Shown here one piece after another: positions 36,383 to 45,715 of a stretch of 64,000 nucleotides of DNA. The notes beneath the pieces are model-generated. The model had not been told where the DNA came from, did no database searches, and worked only from the letters and a program-made list of their open reading frames with translations. The DNA comes from Caloranaerobacter ferrireducens. Its GTDB lineage: Bacteria > Bacillota > Clostridia > Tissierellales > Thermohalobacteraceae. The stretch is taken from positions 558,001-622,000 of the forward strand of contig NZ_MDJR01000001.1 of NCBI RefSeq assembly GCF_001730685.1. Reading direction: 5' to 3'. The position numbers were made by a program, and so were the translations under genes. How positions within the stretch are numbered: position 1 is the first letter of the stretch; each line of letters begins with the position of its first letter.

Positions 36383-37475
36383 AGAAATATTAGACATAAT
36401 GGAGAAAATAGCTCCTAGTAAATTAATCGATAAGTGGGATAATTGCGGATTTCAAATTGGTGATATTAATAAAAGTGTAAAAACTATTATGTTAACATTA
36501 GATGTTACAGAAGAAGTAGTTCAAGAAGCTATAAGCAAAAATGTTGATTTGATAATATCTCACCATCCAATTTTATTTAATCCTATATCAAAAATTACTT
36601 TGAATGATACTAAAGGAAAAATACTTTATGACATTATTAAACATGATATATCTGTGTATAGTGCTCATACAAACTTAGATGTATGTAATGGTGGCATAAA
36701 TGATGTTTTAGCTGATATACTACAGTTAAGAAACACAAAGATACTAAGCAAATTATACGAAGAAAAGTTGTACAAGTTAGTCGTATTTGTTCCTAAAACA
36801 CATGAAGAAAAGGTTAGAGATGCAATAACTGAAAGTGGAGGTGGGTGGATAGGGAATTATAGTCATTGTACATTTAATATTAAAGGGTTTGGAACTTTTA
36901 TGCCTAGAGAGGGGACAAATCCTTTTATAGGTACTGAAGGGAAAGTAGAATTAGTAGAAGAAATAAGAATTGAAACTATAGTACCAGAAAGTATTTTAGA
37001 TACAGTTATAGAAAATATGATAAAAACACACCCTTATGAAGAAGTAGCTTATGATATATACCCTTTAAATAATGAAGGTTTTGGTTATGGGTATGGTAGA
37101 ATCGGTGATTTACAAGACGTTACTACTCTAAGTAGTTTTGCAAAATATGTTAAAGAAAAGCTTAATTGCAAGTTTATCAAAGTAATAGGTGATGTAAATA
37201 AGGAGATAAGAAAAGTAGCTGTTTGTGGTGGGAGTGGTGCTGATTTTATTAAAGCAGCTTCAAAAAAAGGAGCAGATGTGCTGGTAACAGGAGATATAAA
37301 ATACCATGAAGCACAATTAGCTATAAGCTTAGGGTTGTCTTTAATAGATGCAAATCATTATGATACTGAAAAAGTAATATTACCATACTTGAAAGAATAT
37401 ATACAAAATAAGGTTGGTAACAGTATAGATATATATATAAGTAACTTTAATAGTGTCCCCTATGAAATTTTTTGA
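36372..37475 (+). CDS. Nif3-like dinuclear metal protein (YqfO)
   Basis: 367 residues, the long form with an inserted PII-like domain (about 130-230, LYKLVVFVPKTHEEKVRDAI...). Metal ligands in SHHPILFNP, SAHTNLD, VTGDIKYHEAQ and DANHYDTE. It is often named GTP cyclohydrolase I type 2-like, but the activity is not certain. TTG start inside the trmK end with AAGGAGGT 11 nt upstream; an in-frame stop rules out anything longer. Confidence 0.92.
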   Translation: MIVKEILDIMEKIAPSKLIDKWDNCGFQIGDINKSVKTIMLTLDVTEEVVQEAISKNVDLIISHHPILFNPISKITLNDTKGKILYDIIKHDISVYSAHTNLDVCNGGINDVLADILQLRNTKILSKLYEEKLYKLVVFVPKTHEEKVRDAITESGGGWIGNYSHCTFNIKGFGTFMPREGTNPFIGTEGKVELVEEIRIETIVPESILDTVIENMIKTHPYEEVAYDIYPLNNEGFGYGYGRIGDLQDVTTLSSFAKYVKEKLNCKFIKVIGDVNKEIRKVAVCGGSGADFIKAASKKGADVLVTGDIKYHEAQLAISLGLSLIDANHYDTEKVILPYLKEYIQNKVGNSIDIYISNFNSVPYEIF

Positions 37476-37500
37476 TGAATGGGGGTAAGGAGGGGATTTA

Positions 37501-38220
37501 ATGATTCAATTAGAACTTTTGTGGCAGTTACAAAAACATTATTTAGAACTTAATAAGTTAGAAAGAAAGTTGAAGAATTTAAACAAGAAAGACGAGATAG
37601 AAGAACTTAAGGTCAAAATACATCAATATGAATATGATTTGGAGAATAAAAAGACGAGATTAGAAGTAAACAATATGAAAATTAATAGGTATAATAGTAA
37701 AGTTAATCAATTGAAATATGAAGTTAAAGAAATTGAAGATAAATTATATAGCGGTAAAATTAGAGACATAAAACAACTGACTTATATGGAAAATGAAAAT
37801 AAGAAAATAAAGGAAGAAATAGAAAAAATAGAAACTGAAATAATATTATTAATGGACGAAGTCGATAATCTTAAAGGTGAAATTGATGAAGTTGAAAAGA
37901 CTTATGATGAACTAAAGAGAAACTTAAAACAAACAATTACTGAAAATGAGAATTTAATACAGAGGGTAGAAGCAGACATAAAAAAGGAAAAAGAGATAAT
38001 CAAAGAAATATCAGCAGACATAGATGAAAACAGTTTGAAAAAATTCTATACATTATTAAAAAATAAAGGAAAGGCAGTAGTTGAGATAGAAGGAGATAAG
38101 TGTACAGGTTGTTATATGGCAGTCCCTCTATCAATATTATCAAAGCTAAAATATAGTAATAGTATTACTTATTGTGATAATTGTGGTAGGATTCTATATT
38201 ATAAAAAGCAGGAGGAATAA
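37501..38220 (+). CDS. coiled-coil protein with C-terminal C4 zinc ribbon
   Basis: 239 residues. A long Lys/Glu-rich coiled coil (about 1-185) is followed by a zinc ribbon CTGCYMAVPLS ... CDNCGRILYY. This is the bacterial zf-RING_7/CdsZ-like family, often next to nif3 and RNase H as here. The role is not settled; relatives bind nucleic acid or chaperone secretion factors. Strong site AAGGAGGGG upstream. Confidence 0.85.
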   Translation: MIQLELLWQLQKHYLELNKLERKLKNLNKKDEIEELKVKIHQYEYDLENKKTRLEVNNMKINRYNSKVNQLKYEVKEIEDKLYSGKIRDIKQLTYMENENKKIKEEIEKIETEIILLMDEVDNLKGEIDEVEKTYDELKRNLKQTITENENLIQRVEADIKKEKEIIKEISADIDENSLKKFYTLLKNKGKAVVEIEGDKCTGCYMAVPLSILSKLKYSNSITYCDNCGRILYYKKQEE

Positions 38221-38221
38221 A

Positions 38222-38650
38222 ATGAAGAAGGCAATAATACACACAGATGGTGGTTCAAGAGGTAATCCTGGTTTTGCTGGTATTGGTGTTATTATATATG
38301 ACGAATTAAATAATACAGTACTTGAGCTAAGTCAATATATTGGTGTTCAAACTAATAATGTTGCTGAATATAAAGCTTTGGTTAGAGCTTTGGAGCTAGC
38401 TTATGAGATGGGTATAAAAGATATTGAACTTTATATGGATAGTGAATTAGTAGTTAAACAAATAAAGGGTGAATATAAAGTTAAAAATGAAAGAATGAAA
38501 CCATTCTATGAAATAGCAAGCTCTTTAATTAGCCAGTTTGATAATTTTAGTATATACCATGTTAGAAGAGAAAAAAATAAAAGAGCCGATGAGTTAGCAA
38601 ATATAGCAATGGATACAAAAAGTATTAGCGTTAAAAGAAATAGCCTATAA
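38222..38650 (+). CDS. ribonuclease HI family protein
   Basis: A 142-residue enzyme that cleaves RNA in RNA-DNA hybrids. The acidic catalytic residues are present: HTDGGSRGNPG, NVAEYKALVRAL, YMDSELVV and KRADELAN. It is the short RnhA-like form without an N-terminal hybrid-binding domain. GGAGG precedes the ATG; it directly follows the zinc-ribbon gene. Confidence 0.93.
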   Translation: MKKAIIHTDGGSRGNPGFAGIGVIIYDELNNTVLELSQYIGVQTNNVAEYKALVRALELAYEMGIKDIELYMDSELVVKQIKGEYKVKNERMKPFYEIASSLISQFDNFSIYHVRREKNKRADELANIAMDTKSISVKRNSL

Positions 38651-38725
38651 AAGCTTAGCTATAATTACCATTTGACTAAGAGTATTTATTGTGTTATAGT
38701 ATTCTTTGTCGGTGAAAAAAAGAAT

Positions 38726-39069
38726 AACGAGTAAGTCAGACAGTCGCATGCGTTTAGCATGAGGAAAGTCCGAGCTCCACAGGGCAGGATGCTGGGTAAT
38801 ACCCAGTGGGGGCGACCCCAAGGATAGTGCAACAGAAATATACCGCCTGCTTTTGTAGGTAAGGGTGGAAAGGTGAGGTAAGAGCTCACCAGCAGCTAGG
38901 CGACTAGCTGGCTCTGTAAACCCCATCTGGAGCAAGACCAAGTTAGGGACATAAAAAGGTGGTGGCCCGTCACCGTCCCGATTGGTAGGTCGCTAGAGCC
39001 TATTGGCGACAATAGGCGTAGATAGATGACTGTCAAATACAGAACTCGGCTTATAGGCTTACTCGTTTT
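38726..39069 (+). ncRNA. rnpB: RNase P RNA
   Basis: The catalytic RNA that removes tRNA 5' leaders. Conserved regions are clear: GAGGAAAGTCCGAGCTCCAC with CAGGGCAGGATGCTGG near the 5' end, AGGGTGGAAAGGTGAGGTAAGAGCTCACC in the middle, and ATACAGAACTCGGCTTATAG near the 3' end. The ends AACGAGTAAG and CTTACTCGTT pair as P1. The pattern looks like class A rather than the Bacillus class B type. Confidence 0.96.
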
Positions 39070-39078
39070 ATTATCGTG

Positions 39079-39110
39079 AAAGCTCAAGGCTTATAGGCCT
39101 TGAGTTTTCT
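39079..39110 (+). terminator. intrinsic terminator of rnpB
   Basis: CTCAAGGC / GCCTTGAG arms around TTATAG, with AAAG/TTTTC flanks, 10 nt after the RNase P RNA. Confidence 0.8.
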
Positions 39111-39149
39111 TGTAATATAAAAGCAGCAAGTTAAAAGGGAGTGATATTT

Positions 39150-40127
39150 GTGGAAAATGTTAAAAGGTTAATACCAGGTATTTTGTTTGTTTATTTGATA
39201 TCATTTATTTCTATATTTATTAATGATTCTATAAAGCATATTGTGAATTTGGAAGCTTTAACTATAGGTATTATAATAGGGATTTTGTATAATAATTTAT
39301 TAGAAACTAGAGAAATATTTAAACCAGGTATAAAATTCTCTGCAAAAAAGCTTTTAAAAGTAGGAATTATTTTACTAGGTTTTAAGCTTAACTTTAAGTC
39401 TTTATTAAATCTTGGGCCTAAAGTTATTTTAATGATAATAATATTTGTACCAAGTGTTTTAATAATTGCTTATTTTTTAGGTAAATTATTTAAGATGAAT
39501 AATAAAATCCCTATACTTATAGGAGTTGGTTCCAGTATATGTGGAGCTTCTGCTATAGTGGCAATGGCTCCTTGTATAAACGCAGATGAAGATGATTCTG
39601 TAGTTGCAGTATCTATTATTAATTTTTTAGGAGCTATAGGAGTTTTGATGTATTCAGCTATAGCTTTAGCTTCAGGGATTAGTGATATTGAATATGGAAT
39701 TTGGTCTGGAATGTCCCTTCAAGGAGTGGCTCATGCAATAGCAGCTGCTTTCGCTAGAGGAAGTGAAGCAGGAGAAATAGGTACATTTGTAAAAATGGGT
39801 AGAGTTGTAATGTTAATTCCTGTAGCTATGGTTCTAAGTTTCATATTTAATAAAAAAGAAAAGAGCTCTAGTGTAAAATTTCCTATGTATATTTTCTATT
39901 TTATAATAGCTGGTATAATAAGTTCATTAGGCATAATTCCAAATCAGCTCTCCATGATATTAGTAAAATTAAGTTCTACTTTTATACTTATGGCTATGGT
40001 CGGAATGGGGCTTTCTGTAGATTTAAAAGGCATTAAAGATAAAGGCCTAAAATCATTTTTATTTGGTTTAATTTTATTTTCTTTAATATCAATAACTACT
40101 AATTTTATAATTACAAAATTAATTTAA
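39150..40127 (+). CDS. YeiH/UPF0324 family membrane transporter
   Basis: 325 residues with about nine to ten membrane segments. Family blocks: EALTIGIIIGILYNN, LLKVGIILLGFKLNF, GVGSSICGASAIVAMAP and GMSLQGVAHAIAAAFARG. Members are called putative sulfate exporters, but the substrate is not proven. The GTG at 39150 is preferred over the GTG at 39141, which touches the AAAAGGGAG site. Confidence 0.88.
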   Translation: MENVKRLIPGILFVYLISFISIFINDSIKHIVNLEALTIGIIIGILYNNLLETREIFKPGIKFSAKKLLKVGIILLGFKLNFKSLLNLGPKVILMIIIFVPSVLIIAYFLGKLFKMNNKIPILIGVGSSICGASAIVAMAPCINADEDDSVVAVSIINFLGAIGVLMYSAIALASGISDIEYGIWSGMSLQGVAHAIAAAFARGSEAGEIGTFVKMGRVVMLIPVAMVLSFIFNKKEKSSSVKFPMYIFYFIIAGIISSLGIIPNQLSMILVKLSSTFILMAMVGMGLSVDLKGIKDKGLKSFLFGLILFSLISITTNFIITKLI

Positions 40128-40198
40128 GTTTGTTGATAAAGAAGATAAAAAAATGATGCTCATGAAAAATAAATTAAGTAAGTTCAGGAGATGATAAA

Positions 40199-41146
40199 AT
40201 GAGCAAAAATAAAATATTAGGTGCAATACTTGGCTTTTGTGTTGGAGATGCTCTTGGGGTACCTGTTGAATTTAAATCAAGAGAAGAATTAAAAAAAGAA
40301 CCAGTTACAGATATGATTGGTTATGGAACTTATAATCAGCCACCAGGTACATGGTCAGATGATACTTCTTTAACTTTATGTTTAGTTGAGAGCTTATGTA
40401 ATGGCTTGGATTTAGAAGATATAGGAGAAAGGTTTGTAAGATGGTATTATGATTCTTACTGGACACCGTACAATAAAACTTTTGATGTAGGCAATACAAC
40501 AAAAGAAGCTATTATAAAAATTTCTAAAGGTGTAAGTCCTGAACAAGCTGGACTTGATGATGAACATTCAAACGGAAATGGCTCGCTTATGAGAGTGCTA
40601 CCTTTAGCATTTTATTTAAAAAACTTTAAAGATGAAGAAAAATATAATGTAATATATAAAATTTCTTCGATTACACATAAACATTCAAGAAGTATTTTAG
40701 CTTGTAGTATATATGTAGAATATGCAATAAATCTTTTGAAAGGTTATTCAAAAAAGGAAGCCTATAAAAACATGAAAGAGAATATTATTAATTTCTATTC
40801 TAATACTGTTTTTAGAAACGAATTTGATTCATATAACAGGATATTAGAACACGATATTGCAAGACTAAAAAAAGAAGAAATAAAGTCAAGTGGTTATGTT
40901 GTAGATACTTTAGAGGCTGTATTTTGGTGTTTCTTAAATAGGGATGGATATAAAGAAATAGTTTTAACAGCTGTAAATCTAGGAAATGATACAGATACAA
41001 TTGCAGCAATAACAGGTGGACTTGCAGGTATATATTATGGTATAGAAGCTATACCGAAAAAGTGGATAGATGCAGTTGCTAGGAAGAAAGACATAATTAA
41101 ATTAGCTGAGAAATTTAGTGATAGCTTAAATATTAATAATATTTAA
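40199..41146 (+). CDS. ADP-ribosylglycohydrolase (DraG-like)
   Basis: 315 residues. Magnesium-binding motifs WSDDTS near residue 57 and GNDTDTIAAITGGLAG near the C terminus; N-terminal GAILGFCVGDALGVPVEF is the family start. Such enzymes remove ADP-ribose from proteins or other acceptors. No ADP-ribosyltransferase or nitrogenase gene is nearby, so the target is unknown. It has its own AGGAGATG ribosome site. Confidence 0.92.
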   Translation: MSKNKILGAILGFCVGDALGVPVEFKSREELKKEPVTDMIGYGTYNQPPGTWSDDTSLTLCLVESLCNGLDLEDIGERFVRWYYDSYWTPYNKTFDVGNTTKEAIIKISKGVSPEQAGLDDEHSNGNGSLMRVLPLAFYLKNFKDEEKYNVIYKISSITHKHSRSILACSIYVEYAINLLKGYSKKEAYKNMKENIINFYSNTVFRNEFDSYNRILEHDIARLKKEEIKSSGYVVDTLEAVFWCFLNRDGYKEIVLTAVNLGNDTDTIAAITGGLAGIYYGIEAIPKKWIDAVARKKDIIKLAEKFSDSLNINNI

Positions 41147-41181
41147 ATAACAATTAATATGACAAGATATTAACTAATTTA

Positions 41182-41190
41182 TGTTATAAT
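41182..41190 (+). promoter_or_regulatory. extended -10 promoter before hydE
   Basis: TGTTATAAT about 90 nt before the hydE start; no convincing -35 box at 17 nt. Confidence 0.45.
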
Positions 41191-41280
41191 ATAACTATGT
41201 TAGAAATAGGGTAAAAAAAGTATTTTTCAAAATAATTTTAGTATAAATAAAACAATTTACTAAATAGAAGAGGGATTATT

Positions 41281-42636
41281 ATGGTACTAATAAACAAGTT
41301 TCTAAAGAATAAGTTTGAAGATCCGTATATTTTAGTTTGTTCATCTAAATCACAGATGTTGTTTAGTAAAGATTTATTGGATAAAGAAGGTATAGAAAAT
41401 GACTTAATTCCTACACCAAAAGGATTTGGTGGAGTATGTACAACAGCTATAAAGTTTGATAAGAAATTTGAACAAAAAGTAAGGGAAATAATAAAGAAAA
41501 ATAATATTGAATATGAAGGGATTTATTCCTTAAAAGATAAATATAAGTACGATTTATCTGAAATATTTAATATGAATATTTCAGATACTTTTAAAGATAT
41601 AGTAAAAAAAATAGAGGCTAATATAGAATTAAACAAGGAAGAAATAAAATATTTACTACAAGTAGAAAATGAAGAGTATAATGCATTAATTCGAGTAGCA
41701 GATATTATAAGAAAAGAATGTGTAGGGGATAGGATAGAAATAAGGGCTGCTATTGAATTCTCTAACTATTGTAAAAAGAATTGCAATTACTGTGGGGTTA
41801 GAAGAGATAATAAAATAAGAAGGTATAGAATGACCGAAGAAGAAATAATAAATGAGGTCGAGAAGTTATATAAAGTAGGTATAAAAACAGTAATATTACA
41901 ATCTGGCGAAGACCCATATTATACAACTGACAAGTTATTATCAATAATTAAAGAAATAAAGCGAAAGTTTAGAATGGGTATTACTTTAAGTATAGGGGAA
42001 AGAGATGAAGAAGAATATAGACTATTTAGTGATGCAGGTGTTAATAATTATTTATTAAAAATAGAAACTGCAAGCAGAAGGTTATTTGAATTAATTCACC
42101 CTGATGATGATTACGATATTAGAGTAAAACATACTAGGCTTATAAAAGAAGCTGGAATGAGAGCAGGTTCTGGAGGAATGATAGGGTTACCTACTCAAAC
42201 TATTGATGAAATAGCAGAAGATATTATATTCCAGAGAGATTTTGGTATTCATATGATAGGCTTTGGACCTTTCTTACCAGCTAAGGGGACACCATATGAG
42301 AATTGCAAACCAGGAGATCTTGAACTATCAATAAAAGTTGTAGCTGTAACTAGAATAGTATGTCAACATGTATTCTTGCCAGCTACAACAGCAATAGCTA
42401 CATTACATCCAGATGGACAAACTCTAGCATTAAAAGCAGGTGCTAATACAATTATGCTTATTAGTACTCCTCCTAGTTTAAGAGATAACTATCAAATCTA
42501 TTCAAATAAAAATATGGTTGATTTAAGTTTTGCAATAAAGTCGACAAGAGATGCGAAGAGAAAGCTTCCTAAGTATTTAAATTATGATTATTTAAGAGAA
42601 TTAGGATATGAAATAGAAGAAGAATTAATATATTAA
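41281..42636 (+). CDS. hydE: [FeFe]-hydrogenase maturase HydE with N-terminal DUF3343 domain
   Basis: 451 residues, about 100 more than usual HydE. Residues about 14-80 form a DUF3343 domain (YILVCSSKSQMLFSKDLL, PTPKGFGGVCTTAIKF, conserved-type Cys53), a family thought of as sulfur/selenium carrier-like. The radical SAM part begins near 115, with the cluster motif CKKNCNYC (C164, C168, C171), then GVRRDNKIRRYRMTEEEI, VILQSGEDPYYT, and LKIETASRRLFELIHP, the HydE pattern. HydE helps build the diiron site of [FeFe]-hydrogenase. HydF, HydG and hydrogenase genes are not in the window. The gene is monocistronic with its own terminator. Confidence 0.92.
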   Translation: MVLINKFLKNKFEDPYILVCSSKSQMLFSKDLLDKEGIENDLIPTPKGFGGVCTTAIKFDKKFEQKVREIIKKNNIEYEGIYSLKDKYKYDLSEIFNMNISDTFKDIVKKIEANIELNKEEIKYLLQVENEEYNALIRVADIIRKECVGDRIEIRAAIEFSNYCKKNCNYCGVRRDNKIRRYRMTEEEIINEVEKLYKVGIKTVILQSGEDPYYTTDKLLSIIKEIKRKFRMGITLSIGERDEEEYRLFSDAGVNNYLLKIETASRRLFELIHPDDDYDIRVKHTRLIKEAGMRAGSGGMIGLPTQTIDEIAEDIIFQRDFGIHMIGFGPFLPAKGTPYENCKPGDLELSIKVVAVTRIVCQHVFLPATTAIATLHPDGQTLALKAGANTIMLISTPPSLRDNYQIYSNKNMVDLSFAIKSTRDAKRKLPKYLNYDYLRELGYEIEEELIY

Positions 42637-42650
42637 ATGAAATATAAGAT

Positions 42651-42686
42651 GAAAATAAAATGCGATTATGTCGCATTTTATTTTTT
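42651..42686 (+). terminator. intrinsic terminator after hydE
   Basis: AAAATAAAATGCGA / TCGCATTTTATTTT arms with a 3-4 nt loop and T tail. Confidence 0.85.
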
Positions 42687-42800
42687 AGCTATAATTTCAG
42701 AAAATTAAAAATATTTAAAATAAAAAGAAATAAAAGCAGGAGATATTAAATATTTATAGAATATAAAAAAGAGTTACAAAAATTTAATAAAGGAGGTGTA

Positions 42801-42854
42801 ATGTTAACAAATTTTAATATTTTTATTCAACAAATATTTATAAGGAGTGGTTAA
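42801..42854 (+). CDS. 17-codon leader ORF overlapping the nhaC ribosome site
   Basis: AAAGGAGGTG lies 3 nt before an ATG that opens a 17-codon frame (MLTNFNIF...FIRSG). Its TAA ends at the base before the nhaC ATG, and the ORF contains the nhaC ribosome site (AAGGAGTGG). This layout allows translational coupling or a leader-peptide control of the antiporter. The product has no recognisable feature. Confidence 0.45.
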   Translation: MLTNFNIFIQQIFIRSG

Positions 42855-44546
42855 ATGAGAAATAGGAACATTTTAAGTATTGTCATCATAGTATTATTGT
42901 TTGTTATAGTTGCTTTTGTATCACCAAAGACACCTGATGGCGAAACCCCTCAATTTGGTTGGTTATCACTTTTACCACCATTATTAGCAATTGTTTTAGC
43001 TTTTATAACTAAGCAGGTATTGTTGTCATTGTTCTTAGGTATTTTTATTGGTTCAGTAATGTTAAATGGTGGAAATATTTTCTATGGGTTCCTAAGAACA
43101 TTGGACGATTTTGTAGTTAAATCTGTTGCTGATACATGGAATGCAGCGATATTAATATTTACATTAAGTATAGGTGGTATGATAGGCGTTGTAGGGAAAA
43201 TGGGAGGAACTAAAGCTATTGCTGAAGCATTAGCTAAAAAAGCTAAGACTGTGCGTAGTGCACAAATAGTAACTTGGCTTATGGGAATTATAGTTTTCTT
43301 TGACGATTATGCAAATACTCTTATAGTAGGTCCAACAATGAGACCTTTAACTGACAAGTTAAAAATATCAAGAGAAAAATTAGCTTATATAGTAGACTCA
43401 ACAGCAGCTCCAGTAACAGGTATGGCATTAATTTCAACTTGGATAGGATATGAAATTGGTCTTATTAAAGATGCTTATGAAAGTTTAGGTATACAAGCTA
43501 ATATATATGAGGTATTTTTCAAAACAATACCTTATAGGTTTTATAGTATATTTGCATTACTATTAGTTTTCATTATAGCTTTAAAATTAAAAGATTTTGG
43601 TCCTATGTATAAAGCAGAAAAAAGAGCTAGACTAACAGGAAAAGTGTTGGCTGATGATGCTAAACCTATGGCTAGCGATGAAATTACTAAAATGGAACTT
43701 AAAGAAGGAATTAAGCTTAGAGCATCAAATGCGATAGTACCGATTCTTACTTTAATAATAGTTGCATTTTTTGGACTTTGGTATAATGGATATACTTATA
43801 GTGAAGGTGTAAACTGGTATGATATAAGAACTTGTTTCGGTAATGCAGATGCCAGTGTTGTATTAGTTTGGGCTTCAATAGTTGCAAGTATAGTTGCAAT
43901 TGTTATGGCAACATCTCAGAAAATATTATCTTTAGGAGAAGCATTAGAATCTTGGATTAATGGTTCTAAATCATTATTAATTACATGTATTATATTAGTA
44001 TTAGCATGGTCATTAGGTAGTGTTACAAGTTCAGTTGGTACTGCAGATTTTCTTGTAAATGCTGTGTCAGATAAATTACCAGCAGGAATATTACCAATTA
44101 TTGTATTTTTGATTTCTTGTGTTGTTGCATTTGCAACTGGAACATCATGGGGAACTATGGCAATAGTAATTCCATTAGCTTTACCACTTGCTAATAGTTA
44201 TGTTGTAGCTGGAACAGGAGCTTCAAACTTATTAATTGCTACACTAGGAGCAGTTTTAACTGGATCAATTTTCGGAGACCACTGTTCACCAATTTCAGAT
44301 ACGACAATTATGTCATCTATGGCTTCTGCATCAGACCATATAGACCATGTTAAGACTCAGATACCATATTCTTTAACAGCAGCTGGGATTGCTATAATAG
44401 GTTATATCATAGTTGGAGTATTTAAACTAAATCCAATAGTATCTCTTGTAGTTGGTGTAGCGCTTCTAGTAGGTATAGTACATTTCTTTGGTAAGAGTAC
44501 AGCTGAAGAAGATTTACTTTTAGAAGCGAATGAAAGTGCCGAATAA
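42855..44546 (+). CDS. NhaC family Na+/H+ antiporter
   Basis: A membrane protein of 563 residues with 11-13 hydrophobic segments. Family blocks: GWLSLLPPLLAIVLAFITKQV, FFDDYANTLIVGPTMRPLTDKLKISREKLAYIVDSTAAPV, CVVAFATGTSWGTMAIVIPLALP and GSIFGDHCSPISDTTIMSS. Relatives exchange sodium for protons, or an organic acid pair such as malate/lactate. The specific substrate cannot be told. It is preceded by the leader ORF and ends at a terminator shared with the next gene. Confidence 0.92.
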   Translation: MRNRNILSIVIIVLLFVIVAFVSPKTPDGETPQFGWLSLLPPLLAIVLAFITKQVLLSLFLGIFIGSVMLNGGNIFYGFLRTLDDFVVKSVADTWNAAILIFTLSIGGMIGVVGKMGGTKAIAEALAKKAKTVRSAQIVTWLMGIIVFFDDYANTLIVGPTMRPLTDKLKISREKLAYIVDSTAAPVTGMALISTWIGYEIGLIKDAYESLGIQANIYEVFFKTIPYRFYSIFALLLVFIIALKLKDFGPMYKAEKRARLTGKVLADDAKPMASDEITKMELKEGIKLRASNAIVPILTLIIVAFFGLWYNGYTYSEGVNWYDIRTCFGNADASVVLVWASIVASIVAIVMATSQKILSLGEALESWINGSKSLLITCIILVLAWSLGSVTSSVGTADFLVNAVSDKLPAGILPIIVFLISCVVAFATGTSWGTMAIVIPLALPLANSYVVAGTGASNLLIATLGAVLTGSIFGDHCSPISDTTIMSSMASASDHIDHVKTQIPYSLTAAGIAIIGYIIVGVFKLNPIVSLVVGVALLVGIVHFFGKSTAEEDLLLEANESAE

Positions 44547-44551
44547 AAAAT

Positions 44552-44580
44552 AAAGCCATTGGTATTTTGCCAATGGCTTT
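44552..44580. terminator. bidirectional terminator after nhaC
   Basis: AAAGCCATTGG / CCAATGGCTTT perfect arms with a 7-nt loop, A-rich before and T-rich after. It lies between convergent genes. Confidence 0.85.
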
Positions 44581-45525
44581 CTAATATCCTTTTTTTAAGT
44601 CAACTATATTAATTAACTTTTCACCATTGATATATCTTTTCATGTTTTCATATATAACGTTATATCTTCTTTCATTTCTCATTTCTGAAACCCAAGAATT
44701 ATGTGGAGTTATTATAACATTATCTAAGTCCCATAAAGGGTTATTTTTGCTTAAAGGTTCATTTTCAAAAACATCTAATGCTGCAAATCTTATTTTTCCA
44801 TTTTTTAAGTATTTAATTAAGTCAGCTTCATTTATTATGCTACCACGAGAAACATTTACAATATATACACCATCTTTCATTATTTTAAATTTGCTTTCAT
44901 TAAGTAAATGATGAGTTTTTTCTGTGTATGGAATAGTAAGGACTAAAATATCACATAAACTTAAAAAGTAGTCAAATTCGGAAATACTAAAGCATTTATC
45001 AAAGTGTTCTACACTTCTACCGGTAGTGTTTAACCCGTATATATTTACCTCAAAGCCTGTAAGTCTTTTTGCTGATTCATATGCAATGCTTCCAGTTCCA
45101 ATAAAACCTATTGTTTTTCCATAAAGCTCTATAATAGAAGTATCAATTTTCCAAAGTTTACTATTCTGTTTTTTGTAGAAACTCTTGCTTCTTTTTAGCA
45201 TTTCTAGTATTTTTAATACAACCCATTCACCCATGGGGATACTATATCCACCTTTATTATTGGTTAACAAAATTTGTTTTTCTAATAAATATTGTTTAGG
45301 AACTTGATCTATACCAATACTTGATAATTGAATCCATTTTAGCTTATGTAACTTAGTGATATCTAAAAAGTTGAAAGGATTATAGCATACAAGAACTTCT
45401 ATGTCTTTTATTTTTTCATTATAGGATAGTTCTTGTTCTTTTATATACACAATTTCATAGCCTAAATCTTCGATTTTTTTCATCTTTTCTTCGCCATAGT
45501 TATAAGTAAATAAGACTTTTACCAT
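44581..45525 (-). CDS. D-2-hydroxyacid dehydrogenase family protein
   Basis: 314 residues, an NAD(P)-dependent oxidoreductase. Rossmann motif GFIGTGSIAYESAKRL, substrate Arg in NVSRGSIIN, Glu in ALDVFENEPL and His in ITPHNSW form the usual active site. The substrate (phosphoglycerate, glyoxylate, lactate and others are known) cannot be assigned. AAAGGTGGTG precedes the ATG. No operon partner. Confidence 0.92.
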   Translation of the reverse strand: MVKVLFTYNYGEEKMKKIEDLGYEIVYIKEQELSYNEKIKDIEVLVCYNPFNFLDITKLHKLKWIQLSSIGIDQVPKQYLLEKQILLTNNKGGYSIPMGEWVVLKILEMLKRSKSFYKKQNSKLWKIDTSIIELYGKTIGFIGTGSIAYESAKRLTGFEVNIYGLNTTGRSVEHFDKCFSISEFDYFLSLCDILVLTIPYTEKTHHLLNESKFKIMKDGVYIVNVSRGSIINEADLIKYLKNGKIRFAALDVFENEPLSKNNPLWDLDNVIITPHNSWVSEMRNERRYNVIYENMKRYINGEKLINIVDLKKGY

Positions 45526-45654
45526 AATTCACCACCTTTATAATATACTTTGTATATATTATATCAGAATATTTTGATAAAGTTTATCATTATTTTAAGA
45601 AGTATTACCGAGAAAATATTCCTTTAAATTACAAAACAAGACAATTTTCATTGA

Positions 45655-45680
45655 AGGGAAAATATATTACGATAGAGAAT
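45655..45680 (+). promoter_or_regulatory. sigma H-type promoter candidate of spoIIA
   Basis: AGGGAAAA (-35-like, compare AGGAWWT) and GAGAAT (-10-like, compare RnnGAAT) about 14 nt apart, 36 nt before the spoIIAA start. The spoIIA operon of Bacillus is driven by sigma H. The match is partial. Confidence 0.45.
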
Positions 45681-45715
45681 AAGTGATAAGATACTAAAAG
45701 ATAGGGGGGTTAGCT

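Noticed and set aside
38645-39087. Minus-strand ORFs of 63-98 codons
   Set aside because: They are shadows of the RNase P RNA; the GC-rich structured RNA lacks stops by chance and there is no ribosome site.
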